Shown: positions 1-14,400, counted from the stretch's first letter. The stretch: DNA of 64,000 nt from Podarcis raffonei (GCF_027172205.1 NC_070616.1:15614001-15678000), one strand, 5' to 3'. The notes: generated by a model not told the origin, from the sequence alone. Numbers and translations: made by a program.

Positions 1-42
1 GCAAAACCCACATACTCTTTGTCGTCCTGGAAGGAGGGAGAG

Positions 43-70
43 AAGGAAGGAAGGAAGGAAGGAAGGAAGG
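43..70 (+). repeat. (GGAA)n microsatellite
   Basis: About six tandem GGAA units. Confidence 0.9.
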
Positions 71-587
71 GGAAATGTGTGGTTAGAAGAATCTCAGAAT
101 TCCAAACAGCTGGAGCAAGTCAGTCCAAACCACTTATTCATATACTTGTTGTTGTTTACTAGCCATCCTATCCTTGAGAGGCCTGGCCTGGTAAAAGGTT
201 TGAAAGACCCTGCAACAAAAACCATATGCTATATATTGCCTAAGAGAGAAACACCACCTAACTGGACAGTCCTACACGCATCCACTCTGAAGAAAATCCC
301 ATGGAGTTCAATGTGTGCTGGGTATACTCCACATGCTATATTTCTACCATCTCCAGCAAGGTCCTCCCAGAGATTGCTCGTGAGATTTATCAGTTTATTT
401 AGAACACTTCTTAGCCACCCTTCAGCCAAAGCTTCCACCAAGGCAGGGTGGGCAAAAGTGTGAAGGAGATGAATTCGCAGGATGATTGAAAAACACGTTA
501 ACATAACAAATGACAGGAAGGCAAAAGAACGCATATGCCATGCCCACGAAAGCTAAGCACCCGCCATTTTAAGAAATCTAAACTGGG

Positions 588-876
588 TTGAGGAACCTGC
601 ACTCAGAAGACTGGACAAGCTTGTTTTCTGCCACTACAGAGGGCAGGACCCATACAACCCTACTCAAATGACAAGAAGATTCTGACTAAACATTAGGAAG
701 GGCAAGAGCTGATTGGCAGTGAGGCAGACTACCAGGGAAGGTGGAAGACTCTCGTTCATTGGAGGTTTTTAAAGAGAGGTTGGCCATCTACTGGCAATTC
801 CTGCATTGCAGAGGGTTGGTCTGGATAACCCTTGGGGGTCCCTTCCAATTCCACGGTTCTATGAACCTCAGGAGAT
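588..876 (+). repeat. CR1 LINE 3' end
   Basis: Diverged CR1 3' region, with CTAAACATTAGGAAGG, TTGGAGGTTTTTAAAGAGAGG and the terminal TTGCAGAGGGTTGG...GGTCCCTTCCAATTCCACGG. Confidence 0.8.
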
Positions 877-987
877 GAGGCTAAATATGCCCACCTCAAC
901 ACCAAGAAGTTTGGAGCTGGTTGTGTATGGGAAGCTTGAGAGAAGGAAAGCCAAAGTGAGATCCGGGAGAGGGGGTGTTTGCCATAC

Positions 988-1314
988 CTCATCAGACTCA
1001 TAGGGGTCCAGCCTGCCCCAGGGGCTTCTGGGACGGGACGGGCTGGGGGGCGTTGGAGTGGCCATGTGCTGCTTCAGATCCAGAGGCCGGGGGCGGTGGA
1101 AGCCCTTCTGCTCCTTCTCTTCCGAGGCCTCGTCGGGGAGGGTCCTGAGCGCTGCACTGGGGAACATCTCGGGCTCTGCGCCGCCACCACTGCGGCCCCT
1201 GTCCTTCCAGGCCTCTCCCGGCTCCACACGGCGGAAGCCCTCCTCAGCCGGGTAGTCGTTGAGGAAATGGACCAGCTCGGCCTCCTCCGAGTCTTCCTTC
1301 AAGAGGTGCTTTAT
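988..1314 (-). CDS. SEPTIN4: SEPTIN4 coding exon preceding the GTPase domain (327 nt)
   Basis: The acceptor is a pyrimidine-rich tract ending CTTCAG at 1320-1315, and the donor is GAG|GTATGG at 987. The exon is 109 codons, phase 0 at both ends. It reads IKHLLKEDSEEAELVHFLND at the start, then an acidic, proline-poor middle, then a Pro/Ser/Arg stretch ending PSPSRPRSPWGRLDPYESDE. Human septin-4 has the same phase-0 boundary before IKRFLEDT and the same motif before DDKEYVGF, so both ends are anchored by homology recalled from the human protein. The middle is longer and more acidic than I recall for the human protein, which is usual for this disordered region. Confidence 0.92.
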
Positions 1315-4300
1315 CTGAAGCAGCAGAGGAAGAGAACAGGAAATGCACGTAAACACAGGGTTTAAAACGGGGGTCTATCATGGGAGTAAAATGTGGGGGT
1401 CACAACCCTTAAAACCTGCTTCCAGTTTTCTGAGGTTAAAGAACCACACAGGTGGTATCGCCCTCCTTTGCAAATGTCAAAACTCTTTCTTTCCAAAACA
1501 GGTAATTGTTGGATGGGTTGTGATAAACTTGGTACATGTTTATTGTGGGAATATAAATTGGCACAAGATTTTTGAGATTTAATTTTGACAGAAATGATTA
1601 GTATTACTATAGAGAATATAGGTTTGTTGTCCACACTCAATGTTACTGAATATTTTTGTTGATAGCAATGTACATATATAGTCAAAAGAACTGGTCTTAT
1701 AGATGATCTTGGCAGCTCAAATAGTTATGGCAGCACAATGGAAAACAGTCCAAAATCTTACACTGGACACTTGGTATAACTCTGGAATACAGCTAGAATG
1801 GAGAAAACTATGCATAATTTGATATTTCAACAAGGACCAGAACCTCAAGGTGCTTTTTAATATGATTTAGCATTCCTTTGTTATGAAGCAAAACCATCAA
1901 TTTCAAGGCCACCCTCATCACAAGTCTGGCAAATCTGGAACTATGCTTGATAATCAGAGAACGCTAATGTTTTTTTCTTGGATTTGGCTACTATAACCCA
2001 TGTGCAACTGTAGTCATTCTATGCACCTATTTTATAGTTTTGTTTTCCATCTTTTGATTTTCATCTGTTGTTATAACAGTTCTCTCAGTTTTATGTACAT
2101 TATTAAATGAAACAAACAAACTTTATAAAAGAAAAAAAATTTGATCTGTTTATTTTCCTGATCTTGGTGCAATGAAATTTCTTCAAACTTTCTTTCCAAC
2201 CAGGGCCGGCTCTAATGTTAGGGAGAGGGAAGCGGCTGACTCAGGAGGCAAAATGTGAAGAGGTGGCAGTGAGGTCTGCAGGACGAGGCACCACTTGCCC
2301 TGCCCAATACTCCCCTGAGTTAGCACTGCACTACCTATTGCACTTCACTATTGTTGAAGTCAGATACAACTGCCAGTCGCATCACCTCATTTCCATCTAA
2401 GACAGCAAAATGTCTTGGGCCAATGGCACTTCTAGCTACCTGCAGCCTTCAGATCATGGCACAACTTTTGTTTAGGAAGCCCCACTGCCAATTCATGTCA
2501 TGTCTCCCAAGTGCTAATGGTAGCAGTGTTGTAGCCACAGCAATCTTGGTAGACCTCTTTTTTTCTTTTTGTTCCAATTCAGGAGTCTTGCAAACACTGG
2601 GTCTGCCAAGATCGCATCTTGGCTCATTTCCCTGCTCTCATCTCCCAACCCGAAGATACCAAATTGTAACTTATTCATTCTATCTTACCATATAAATAAA
2701 ATTGGAAGGCTCTTATCACACAGCAGTTTCCGTAGCTGCCAATAGGGGGCCGCACCAACTCCAGCATTATGACAGAGCAGGACGTAAGAGAGGGCACAGC
2801 CATCGTGGCTAGTAGCCTTTGACAGCCCTCTCCTCCATGAGTTTGTCTAGTCCCTTTTTAAAGGCATCTAAGCTGGGTGGCGCTGTGGGTTAAACCACAG
2901 AGCCTAGGACTTGCCAATCAGAAGGTCGGCGGTTCGAATCCCCACGACGGGGTGAGCTCCTGTTGCTCAGTCCCTGCTCCTGCCAACCTAGCAGTTCGAA
3001 AGCACGTCAAAGTGCAAGTAGATAAATAGGTACCGCTCCGGCGGGAAAGTAAACGGCGTTTCCATGCACTGCTCTGGTTCACCAGAAGCGGCTTAGTCAT
3101 GCTGGCCACATGACCCAGAAGCTGTACGCCGGCTCCCTCGGCCAATAAAGCGAGATGAGCGCCGTAACCCCAGAGTCGGTCACGACTGGACCTAATGGTC
3201 AGGGGTCCCTTTACCTTTAAGCTGGTGGCTATCACTGACCCCTATGGGAATCAGTTCCACAGTTCAACTACACGCTGCGTGAAAATGTACTTCTATGATT
3301 GTATGATTCCTTTCATGTGTCCTGAATCTTCCAACATCCAGCTGCAACGGATGTCCCGAGTTCGAGTGTTATGAGAGAGGGAGTAAAACCTTTTTCTAGA
3401 CACTTTCTCCATGCCATCCATAATGATAACCTATGGAGGTCCACGAGGCCTCTATCCCTCATGAACGCAAACCCACAGCGATAACCAAAACCCCAGCATT
3501 AAATCCCATAATAATAATACCATAGCAGTGCAGCGTTTATATCGACGCCCGTCGCCAAAATAGGGGTGGAGGCGGATAAATGACAGGAAGCAGAAGGAAA
3601 CATGTAGCTACAGTCAACTTTGCATGCACCCCTTAATTCTGGAATTAATTCCAGAAATTCTCCAGCTTAAATTCATACTCATAGAATTATAGATTCGGAA
3701 GGGACCCAAAGGGCTATGCAGGAGTCACAGCTAAACTGAGGAAGAGTCAATGAGAGGAACAAGGAAGGAATGCAACAGGAAAATCCGTGGTGCTTATTTG
3801 CATCTTCCAAACATAAAGAACTGTTGGGTCAATCAAGGAAGGAAAGTGGGTTAGGCCGCAGGAGAAGCTAAGACAGCTTGAATCAGGGGTCCATGGAGGA
3901 AAATCCAGAAGGCTCCCTCTCCCCACATGCCGAGGTCTTACTGCTTGCTCCCTGGGGATCCTGGCAGGCTCTTCCGGCTGCCCAGGGAGGCCAGGATCAG
4001 CATCCTCCTCTCCTGGGGCACCAGCAAAGGGCATTTCTGCTGGGCAGGGTTGGGTCTCTGTGAAGTCATCCTGGGCTGGCAATGTCTCTTCCACCTCTGC
4101 AGCCTGAGTCGAGAGTACAGGGCAGGGCACAGGAAGAAGCGAGAGAAGTGGTTGGGACGGCAAAAAAGAGGGACAGAAACCAGAAGATGGAGCAAAGTTA
4201 AAGCAGATGGAAATGTCTCGGACCCAAACCACACACTGGGGGGAGCGAAGGCAAGAGGATGTTTTCATTCCATAATGGTTGTTGTCATAGATCAGGAACC

Positions 4301-7300
4301 AATTGCAACCCTCCAGATGTTTTGAACTCCAGTGCTCGCCATGCCTGGATGTCAGCCTTTTTGTCCCTTTTCGAATCATAGAACTTTAGAGCTGGAAGGC
4401 ACCCCAAGGGTCATCTAGCTCAACCCCCGGCAATACAGGAATCACAGCTAAAGAAACCCTGAAATGTGGCCATCCAACCTCTGCTTTAAAACCTCCACCA
4501 CCTCCCAAGGGAGTCCATTCCACTGTCAGGCCGTTCTTGCCATCAGAAAGCTGTTCCTGATGTTGAATCTCCTTCCTTGTCATCTGAATTGATTGGTTCT
4601 GGTCCTCCCCTCTGGAGCAGCAGAAAACAAGCTGGCTCCATCTTCCACGTGATGGCCCTTCCAGTATTTGAAGCTGTCTCTCCTGTAACATGCCATGCTG
4701 AATTTTATAAACTTCCACCATGTCACCTCTTACTCTGCTTCTTCACCTAAGTCCTTCAGTTAGAAAACCTCCTCCTTGACCCCAAGCCCTTCGAACATTT
4801 GTTGCCGCTTTACACCAAATCAGGCAATGGGCCCATCTACCTCAGTACTGTCCCCACTGACCGGCAGCAGCTCTCCACAATTCCAAGTGGGGGTCTTTTT
4901 CTCAGCCCTATTCAAAGATGCCCGGGAACAGACCTGGGACTGTCTGCATGTAAAGCTATACTATTACACTATTTAGATCATTTGTTCATCTAGTTCAGGG
5001 TCAGCCACCTTTTTCAGCCAAGGGCTGGTCCACTGTCCTTCAGACCATGTGGTGGGCCGGACTATTTTTTTTTTGGGGGGGGGGAATGAACAAATTCCTA
5101 TGCCCCACAAATAACCCAGATGTATTTTAAATAAAAGGACACATTCTACCCATGTAAAAACATGCTGATTCATGGGCCGGATTGAGAAGGTGACTGGGCC
5201 GCATCTGGCCCACGGGCCTTAGGTTGCCTACCCCTGATCTAGTTCAATGCTGCCTACACTGACTGGCAGAAGCAGCTCTCCAGAGTTTTAGGCAGGGAAT
5301 CTCTCCCTGAGCCCTACCTAGAGGTACCAAGGATTGAACCTGGAACCTCCTGTATGCCACAAAGATGCTCTATCCCTGAGCTACAACCCTTCCTATATAT
5401 AAAAAGAGAACTGTATACTAATCCGATCATTGGTTCATCTAGCACAGTGTTGTCTACACTGACTGGTAGCAGCTCTCCAGAGTCCCAGGCAAACTGTCCT
5501 TATCAGCTGGAAATGCTGGAGACTTTTTTCATGCTTTGCGACTGCAGGATGGGCCCCCTCTGCCCAAAAAGAGGCGGCTGTTGCCATTTGACGCAGGACT
5601 GGCAGGAGAGGCAGCGAGCCTCAGCCGTGGGGTGGGGCAAGGCCAGAACGAGGTCAGGATGGCTCCCTCCTCTCCCCCCCCCCAACAGTGCACCATCTGG
5701 AGAGGGGCTCTGCTCATCCACCCTAATCAATTTCACTCATTATGTCTGCCTAATTGCCGCGTCCCAGATCCCAGCCAAACTCGCCGACTCTGACCTTGGA
5801 GAGGTCGCAAAGTGGTGAGCGACTGCTTTAGGCCCATGCGGTTGAGCAACTGAACACACACCCGACAGATTCTGCGCTCCTGCTCTCTCTTTGAGCAGAA
5901 CCTTCTTGCGAGAACGTCAAGCTTCTAGACCTCAGCTTTTTCCTCACTACCTCTCCATCCCAGATTTCAGTCTCCTCCCTTTTGCAGTTCCCAGGACCTA
6001 CGCCTACCGGGAACCAGCCCCAATTGGGCCCATCAATGCATGAAATCCTAGTCAGAAAGAGTTAGGACCCAAACAGCGCTCTCTGCCTTTGCAATCTTCA
6101 GGGACTGGTATACAGAGGCATGCTTCCTTTAAAAGAGGGAGAGCGTTCTAGCTAGTCGCCATGAATAGCCTTATGAACATAAAAAGATCCTTGCTGGATC
6201 AGGCCAGCGGCCCATCTAGCCCAGCATCCTGTTCTCACAGTGGCCAACCAGAGTCCCCAGTGGGAAAACCTCAAGCTGGACCCGGGTGCAAGCACACTCT
6301 CTCCTCCTGCAACTTCCAGAAACTGGTGCTCAGAAGCATCACTGCCTCCAACTGTGGAGGTAGATCTCAGCCACAATGGCTAGCAGCCATCAATAGCCCT
6401 CTCCTCCTCTGTGAATTTTTCCAATCCTCTTTTCAAAGCCATCCAGGTTGGTGGCCATCACTGCCTCCTGTGGCAGGGAGTTCCACAGGACTTCCTTTTA
6501 TCTGTCCTGAATCTTCCAACCTTCTGCTTTCATAGCATGTCCCTGAGTTTCTATTGCGGAAAGGGAGAAAGACTTTCCTCTATCCACTTTCTTCATGTCA
6601 TGCATAATTTCTTAACACGTCCATCATGTCTCCTCTTCCTCCTTTTCTCTAAACTAAAAAGTCACAAACACAGAAACTCCACCCCCCCCCCTTTCTTCTT
6701 ACTGTCTACTGAATGTTGGTGTAAATTGCTAAGGGACTTCTTGTGTGTGAGGCAATACATAAATCTAACTAATCTAATAAACAAAAGCCAATAATGTTTC
6801 CTGCAGCGAACAACCTTTCACCAAGGAACCATTTCCAAGACTCACTCTTGGAGCAGAATTCCCAGAATATGGTTGGTGCAGGCAAATCTGTCAATTTCAG
6901 TTTATTGTAGCTTCTCATTTGTACATTTCAGTTCTCCATAAATGCATGTCTGTTTGCGAACATTTTTTTTTTTAAGTCCCTGTGAAAATCCATGAAAATT
7001 TCTCCTTCGTATGCAATTCTTGGCTAACACACACATTTTTGCAAAGCAATTTCTCTTCATATAATGCATCTTTGCTTGCAATTTTCACCAACAGATGCAT
7101 TCTTATGCACACTTTGCCTTATATAATATATTCATTTTTCTACACATTACAGTGGTACCTCAAGTTACATACGCTTCAGGTTACATACATTTCAGGTTAC
7201 AGATTCCGCTAACCCAGAAATAGTACCTTGGGTTAAGAACTTTGCTTCAGGATGAGAACAGAAATTGCGCAGCGGCGGCGCAGCAACAGCGCGAGGCCCC

Positions 7301-10300
7301 ATTAGCTAAAGTGGTGCTTCAGTTTAAGAAGAGTTTCAGGTTAAGAGCAGACCTCCAGAACAAATTAAGTACATAACCAGAGGTACCACTGTACCTGGCT
7401 GGAGAACTTCATTGCTAAAAACTCGAGGGGCGAATTTTGAAAGACGGTTGCAGTTCAGTTTGCACATTGTTTCACAAAGTGTGAATTCGTTATGTCCACC
7501 TTTGAATGCAAACTAAATCGGATTTCCCCCCACGTCCCTAGTGAGGGCCACCACATGGACCACACATACCATATACACCCCCTTAAGTTCCAGCATGAAA
7601 GAAAGGCAGGATATGAACATTTTAAAAATTGAATAACTGAATGAAAGCCGAGAGAGGCAGCTGCGCTCTGCAAAAATGAGATCCCGTGGAATGAGCATTC
7701 ATGGACCAGAACCAAAACCGCTGAGGCTCTCAGAACAAGAGTCAGAAATGGCCACCGGTCAGGAATTCCTGCATTGCAGAGGGTTGGACTAGATGACTTT
7801 GGAGGTCCCTTCCAACGCTACAATTATATGATTCCACTCAAAATCCTTAAAGGACATAAAGGACATATCTGCATCCAGAGTGCATGGGCTCATTTATTCC
7901 CCTAATTTAGGTCAGCTTCCAGAGGGAAAGTCAACCTGTAAGCAACATTAAATTTAAAGGCAGGGGGGGTTGAGAAGGGCAGAAGATCGGGTGCAGAAAA
8001 TCTCCCTACTACACCCCTGGCCCCCAGAGGGTGGAGACTTTGCTTCCCTTGCCCCCCCCCCCCAGAGCCCCGAAAGGAAAGAAGGCGCTGCCCCTGATAG
8101 TGCCGGATCCAGCCCCAGAAACTGGGCATCCTCCTCTCCGCCTGCTCAATACCTTTTGATCATTCGTTGGCTCTGGGACGGACGAGGCCATTTTCCACTC
8201 TGATGCGAGATCTAGGCTGCAAATGGAATATTTTGCTACAGGGCTTGTAAGATCAGGGGAGAGTGCAGTGGGATGGGCGCGGGGGGGGGGGGGAGAGAAA
8301 GAGCATGCCTTTCATTTGCATGGCCACATCCCAGCAATGGCTGCATGTCCTTCGACCCGCCTGGGGGCAGCTGTTTTGGAACAGCGTGCGATGGAAACGG
8401 TTTCCGCCATTGGTGCTGGGTGGCTGGGGAAAGGAAGCCAGTGCTTACTGCCGGCTTCCATTCGTTCAGTTTGATTCCAAATCCTCTGAAGGAACAATAC
8501 AGGAGCATCTCTGAGCATATGCAGAGTGCCCTGCACTTTCCAGTGAACTGGCCTCAGCCAAAAGAGTGATAAGGTGTTATGTACTGAGTTGAATAGGATC
8601 CAAACTGCAGCAGTCTGATTGGTCCTAGAACAATAGGATCCAAAAGGCAGCAGTCTGATTGGCCCTAGGACAATAGGATTCAGAATGCAGCAGTCTGATT
8701 GGTCCTAGAACAATGCAGCAGTATGATTGGTTGGCAGGAACCACCCAATCATGCTCCAGATAGAAGTGAATCCACAACTTGATTGGCTTACAGTAGAATT
8801 CCGGAATTAGCCAATCATGTGCAGCCCATTGTGTAAATAATGTATATAAAGCAGATACTTTGAGGGGACTTTCATTCATTCCTCCTCACCACTATGAGCT
8901 GAATAAAGAGCATGAAATCACTTTGCGACTCTGAGTATATTTCATAAAGTTTCAAAAGCGTGGAGCTATCAGGACTTGAATGTGGATCACATCCCTGGTC
9001 TCTGAATGCCCTTCTTCTAGCAGGAGGACTGAGTTAACAAGAACGTAAGAAGCACCTACTGGATCAGGCCCCTGGCCCATCCAGTCCAGCGTCCTGTTCA
9101 CACAGTGGCCAACCAGATGCATGTGGGAAATCAGCAAGCAGGACTGGAGGACAGGAGCACTTCCGGTAGCTGGTATTCAGAAGCATTGCTGCCTCCCAAT
9201 TGTGGAGGCAGAGAATAGCCATTATGGCTAAGAGACGCTGATAGCCCTTTCCTCCTCCATGATTTTATCGAATCCTCTTTCAAAGCCATCCAAGTTGGTG
9301 GGCATCACTGCTTCATGTGGCAGTGAGTTCCACAGTTTAACTATGCGCTGCATGAAGAAGGACTTTCTTTTATCCGCCCTGAATCTTCCAGCATTCAGCT
9401 TCATGGGATGTTGACAAATTATGGTGGTTATGAGAGAGGGAGGAAAACTTTTCTTGATACGTTTTTCTACATGCCAGGCATCATTTTATAAACTTCTATC
9501 ATTTTTCTAAATTTAAAAGTCCCAAACACTGCTACTTTTCTTTACAGGAGAGTCATTCCATCCCAGTGATCATTTTGGTTGACCTTTCCCAAACCTTTTC
9601 CAACTCTACAATATTCTATTTGAGGGGGGACAGCCAGAACTGTACGAGGGGAAAACACTCTGCATATGCTCAAATGAGCTTGCGAGTGTGTTAAAGATCT
9701 CAAACATTAGAAACTCAGGTGTGAAGCCATCTTACAGGTTCAACAGGATGTCAGCTGGTTGCTTACAGCAGTCAGTAGGGAGGTCAATGCAATGCAATTC
9801 TCTTTTGAACAGTCAATTTAAATATTATTCATCCCTAGAAATCCCCGTCTCAGCATCAGCCAGCTTAGCCTATCAGCACATGAACTCAACCAGAAGCGAA
9901 CAGCATTGCAGAACTTGTTAAATCTAACTTGCGAGGAAGGCCCAATTTGCAAATATTTTTCTAGCTTGATTAAATCATATGCCTTTTAACCAAGTAGTTT
10001 TGAACCAGATGGATTTGATTTAAAGGCATGTCCGTACCAGCAAATCTCAATAATTTAGCTTTCTTGTTCAGCTAAGAAGGGCAACAATGGATCAGACTGA
10101 GATCTACCTAGTCTAGTCTCCTGTTTCCAACGCTGCACAGCCAACTGCTTCTGGGAAGCCAATGAATGGGGGGGAGGTTAACAGCCCTCCCCTGTTTTCT
10201 GACCCCCAGGATCCATTAAAATATTTTGCCTCTCCCCAAAGAGATCCTCAAAAAGCGAGACGAAAGAGTACAACGAAAAAGCTGTACTCTTTTCGCCAGC

Positions 10301-11422
10301 AGTGTTGAAGATCTGGAAAGTCTTGAGAAGCTATCCGCTGCCCCCAGATTTATTTATAAGTGAACTGTTGCTTCCGCCACACACGCACAAACCTGCATAG
10401 AATGCCTGGCTTGTTGCATGAGATTTTAAAATATATTGAGAATCTCTGGCATGAACTTCCGCATGTTGTAGAAAGCCATGGGAAAATTACATGAGTGGTG
10501 GAGGTGCTTATTTATTTATTTTTCTCACGAAATTTATATACTGCATGATTATTAAAAGGGGGGAAAACACACTCAAAGCTGTTCACAATAAAATTATCAA
10601 TAAGAAGAATTAATAAGCATTTAAGACTTTATAAAAAGTAAAATAACAACAGACTAAAACTGATTAAAACTCGCAACAGCTTTCTAAACCTGTGGACAGC
10701 CTTGCTCAAGCAAAGATGTTTTTAGCAGGTGCCCAAAAGGAGTAATAGGGAATGCTGATATGCAGAGAGTTCCGAAGTGTAGGTGATGCCATGCTAAAAT
10801 ATCAAGTTCTTACAAATGTGGGGCGGGTGTTGTGTGGCACCTCTAATAGTGGCAGTTCTGCTGATCGAAGCGGTCAAGTGGGCATCTATGGGGCAAGGCG
10901 GTCTTGCAGGGGTAGGTGGTGTGAGAACGACCCACTGCTTAGAAATAAACAAAGACCAGAAAGACAGAGAGCAAAGATCATTTCAGTGCAGAGAATGAAC
11001 CAAAGTCTTCCTAAGAGCCCAACAGGGACAGGCTGAATGTCCATCCCTTCTGATATCCCTGCTTCCAACCGGTGCCTCTAGGAAGGGGGCATAAAGATAG
11101 CAGATCTCCTCTGTGGTTTAATCCCATCGCTTGGTATCCAGAGAGAGGCTGCATCTGAAGCTGGAGGTTCCATCACAGCCATTGTGAGACTCCCTTTCTT
11201 CCCCCCTATGAATATGCCCAGTTCTTTCATGTGTGCCATCCATGCCTCTGGTGACCCATCCCAGCTCACGGCCACGAATCCTGCACGTTTGTTACACGCT
11301 GGGAGAAAGAGGCCCCTCCGTCTCACCCAGAGGATTTTGGGCCAGCTCAAGTGAGTGATGAGAGGAAAACAATGTGGAATGCCCAAAGGGCGACTCAGGG
11401 AGGAGGTGATTGCCTCAAGGTG

Positions 11423-11468
<46 letters not shown>

Positions 11469-14400
11469 GTACACACCTAGTTCCAGAGGGTGGCAAAATC
11501 AGGGCAAGAATCAGGGTGTTAGCCAAATACACAAGGCATATACATCCTGCATTGGTTCTGTGGGTCCCTACATTTCTACGATTCCCGTGAAATGAAATTA
11601 AAACCCCCCATGTCCCAAAGAAGAATGTTTGTGTTGTTTGTGCAACTAGGCCAAAGTCTGGTTAATGTTGACGTTGCCTCCTTACTAACGCTCACTGGGT
11701 GACCTTGGGCTAGTCCTTCTCCTCTCTCAGTGTGGCCTACCTCACAAGGTTGTTGTGAGGATGAAACAGTGAGGAGAGGAGAACCATCAACATCTCTTAG
11801 AGCTTTTTGGAGTGGGGGGGGAGGGGTGAATATAAATGTAAGAAGGAAAAAATGCATTGCTGGATGAGAACTTTGTGTGGATTTTGTATTGTTATTGTTT
11901 AAAATATAATTCTGGCTTTTATGCATTTTGTTCTGTTGCTTTCTGACTTTTTTGCTGCATAAAGTGGCTGAGCGGTGGTGTTGCATAGTGGTTAGAGAGT
12001 TGTACTAAGACCTGGGAGAGATCATGGTTCAAATCCCCCCACTCAGTCATGAAACTAGCAGGGTGACTGCCTCACTCCCTCACAGCCTGACCAACCTCAC
12101 AAGGTTGTTGTGGGGATTAAATGAAGAGGAGGAGAACCATGTGTGCCACTTTGAGCTCCTTGGAGGAAAAGGTGGGAAATAAATACAATAAACTGATAAA
12201 TAAATGGCAGAAATAGTACCAACAACAGCTTGGGTTAACAGATTTCAATGAGTATCCACCTCTGGAGCATTTAAAATGCTTTAGAGCACAGCACATACAA
12301 CACCCCTGCGAGGGAGGCTCACACACACACACACTGTATCCATTCACCCCATATTCCAGGTGGTAAAACTGAGGCTGAGGAGAACAGATCCTTGCCTAAA
12401 ATGAGCTAGACAGTTTGTGGCTGGTGCCAAGCGCAGTCCTGACTCATCCTCGTTTCTGCTCCCTGGCGCGGAAGAAGGGGAATCCCCAATCTTATTAACT
12501 GAGAGGAAGCCCCCTCTCTAACCCCCTTACTCCAGATGCAGGAAGGACAGCATGTCTGGAATAAGGACCAGTGTTGCCTAGTGGTTAGAGCATCGACCAA
12601 GGACCTGGGAGAAGCTAGGGTTCAAATCCCACTCAGCCATGAAGCTCACTTGTTGACCATGGTGACCAATCCCCGCCTCTCAGTCCCTAACCTACCTCAC
12701 AGGGTTGTTGTGAGAATAAAAGAGAACCCCCCCCCCCATATGCCACCCTGAGCTCCTGGGAGGAAAGTTGGGACAGAAATGCAATACATATATAAATAAA
12801 TAGTTTGACTTTCCGTGATGTGCAAACTGGGCCAGAGCTCTACCTTACAAGAGCCAGTGTGCTGTAATGGTTAGAGTGCTGGGACCTGAGCGGCCAGGGG
12901 TTCAAATCCCCCTGCCACTAAGAAACTCACTGGGTGGGTGACCTTGAGGATCAGCCACACTGCCTCTCAGCCTGGCCTACCGCACAGGGTTGTTGTGAGG
13001 GGAGGGAAAGACCACGTATGCCACCTTGAGCTCATTCGAGGAAAGAAGCTGGGGTGCGAATGCAGTAAATAAATAAATAAGCAGGCAGGCAGGCAATCTG
13101 CAGATGCTCAGAGTCTCCCTTTCCCCTGGCTGGAAAAAGCGCTAAAGAGGGTATTTGTGGCCAAACCGGCCAGGGAGAAGGGGGAGCTCCTACCTGTGCC
13201 TCCGAAATGCAGCTCTGGAGAGCCGCTCGGGGCAGAGGCCTGTCTACTCCGCCCCCCCCCCAACTTCCAAACCTCCCCTCGGCGATGCGGCGGCGGCGCC
13301 CTGCATCCCTTCCCTGGAGCAGGGAGGGCGATGCCTCTCGGAGCAGCCGAGAACGCGCCGGCCACTTACGCAACGATCCGGGTCCCGGCGAATAACGCCA
13401 GCCCGGCTCCGGAGTCACTCCGGATTGCCCCCGCCCGCTGCTCCAGGCGCGCACCCGCGAGGCTTACCATGGCAGGAAGAAGCGGCCGGGATGGAGGGAT
13501 GGATGGGGCCGGCAGGTGAGGTCTGCGGGGCTGGCTCCGTTCCTCTCCCAGCCGGGCGCCGGATTAGGGCAGCCGACCGAGGCAGGCAAGCAGGCAGCCA
13601 TGTGACCGGCGGCAGGACGGGCGGGGGAGCCTCCCTGCCTGTCTCCCTCCCTCCCTCCGGGCCTCTGCGGCGGAGATCCCAGGACGCCAGAGTGTCTCTG
13701 AGCATGGGCAGGGGGCAGCGCTCCCTCTCTCTCTCTCTCGGAGCCAGCGTGGGACCCTCCGCGGCTCCAAAACGGGGCGGAGTCTCTGGGCACGTGCAGA
13801 GGGCAGAGTTGGCATTTGAACCCGGGGCGTGGGCTGATGCTGTTGAAAGGAGCAACGGGACGCCCCTGCTTCGGAAAAGAAGAGGCAGGATTGGAAGAAA
13901 GGGGGAGGGGAAAACAGGTGCTTTGGGGGGGGGAAGCATGTGCAGAGTGCAGAACTACTGTAGCTGCCAGCGGAGTCCAGGGCCAACTGCAGATGCTCTG
14001 CCACTACTGAGCTAAGATTCCAGGCCTCATAGTTACAAGGGCTGCTTTAAAATAGGGAAACTGTACTAACTCAGACCTTTGATCTATCTAGCTCAGTATC
14101 GTCTACACCATGGGTAGGCAAACTAAGGCCTGGGGGCCGGATCCAGCCCAATCGCCTTCTAAATCCAGCCTGCGGATGGTCCGAGAATCAGCATGTTTTT
14201 ACTTGAGTGGAATGGGTCCTTTTATTTAAAATGCATCTCTGGGTTATTTGTGGGGCATAGGAATTTGTTCATTCCCCCCCCCCAAAAAAATATATATATA
14301 TAGTCCACAAGGTCTGAGGGACAGTGGACCGGCCCCCTGCTGAAAAAGTTTGCTGACCCCTGGTCTACACTGATTGGCAGCGGGTTCTCTAGGATTTGAG

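Noticed and set aside
8283-8514. Overlapping frames on both strands at 8.2-8.55 kb
   Set aside because: Five frames overlap in a GC-rich stretch with a G12 run. No splice or domain evidence.
13155-14015. Long overlapping frames on both strands in the CpG island (up to 286 residues)
   Set aside because: GC-rich sequence lacks stop codons by composition. The products are low-complexity, differ in every frame and have no motifs.
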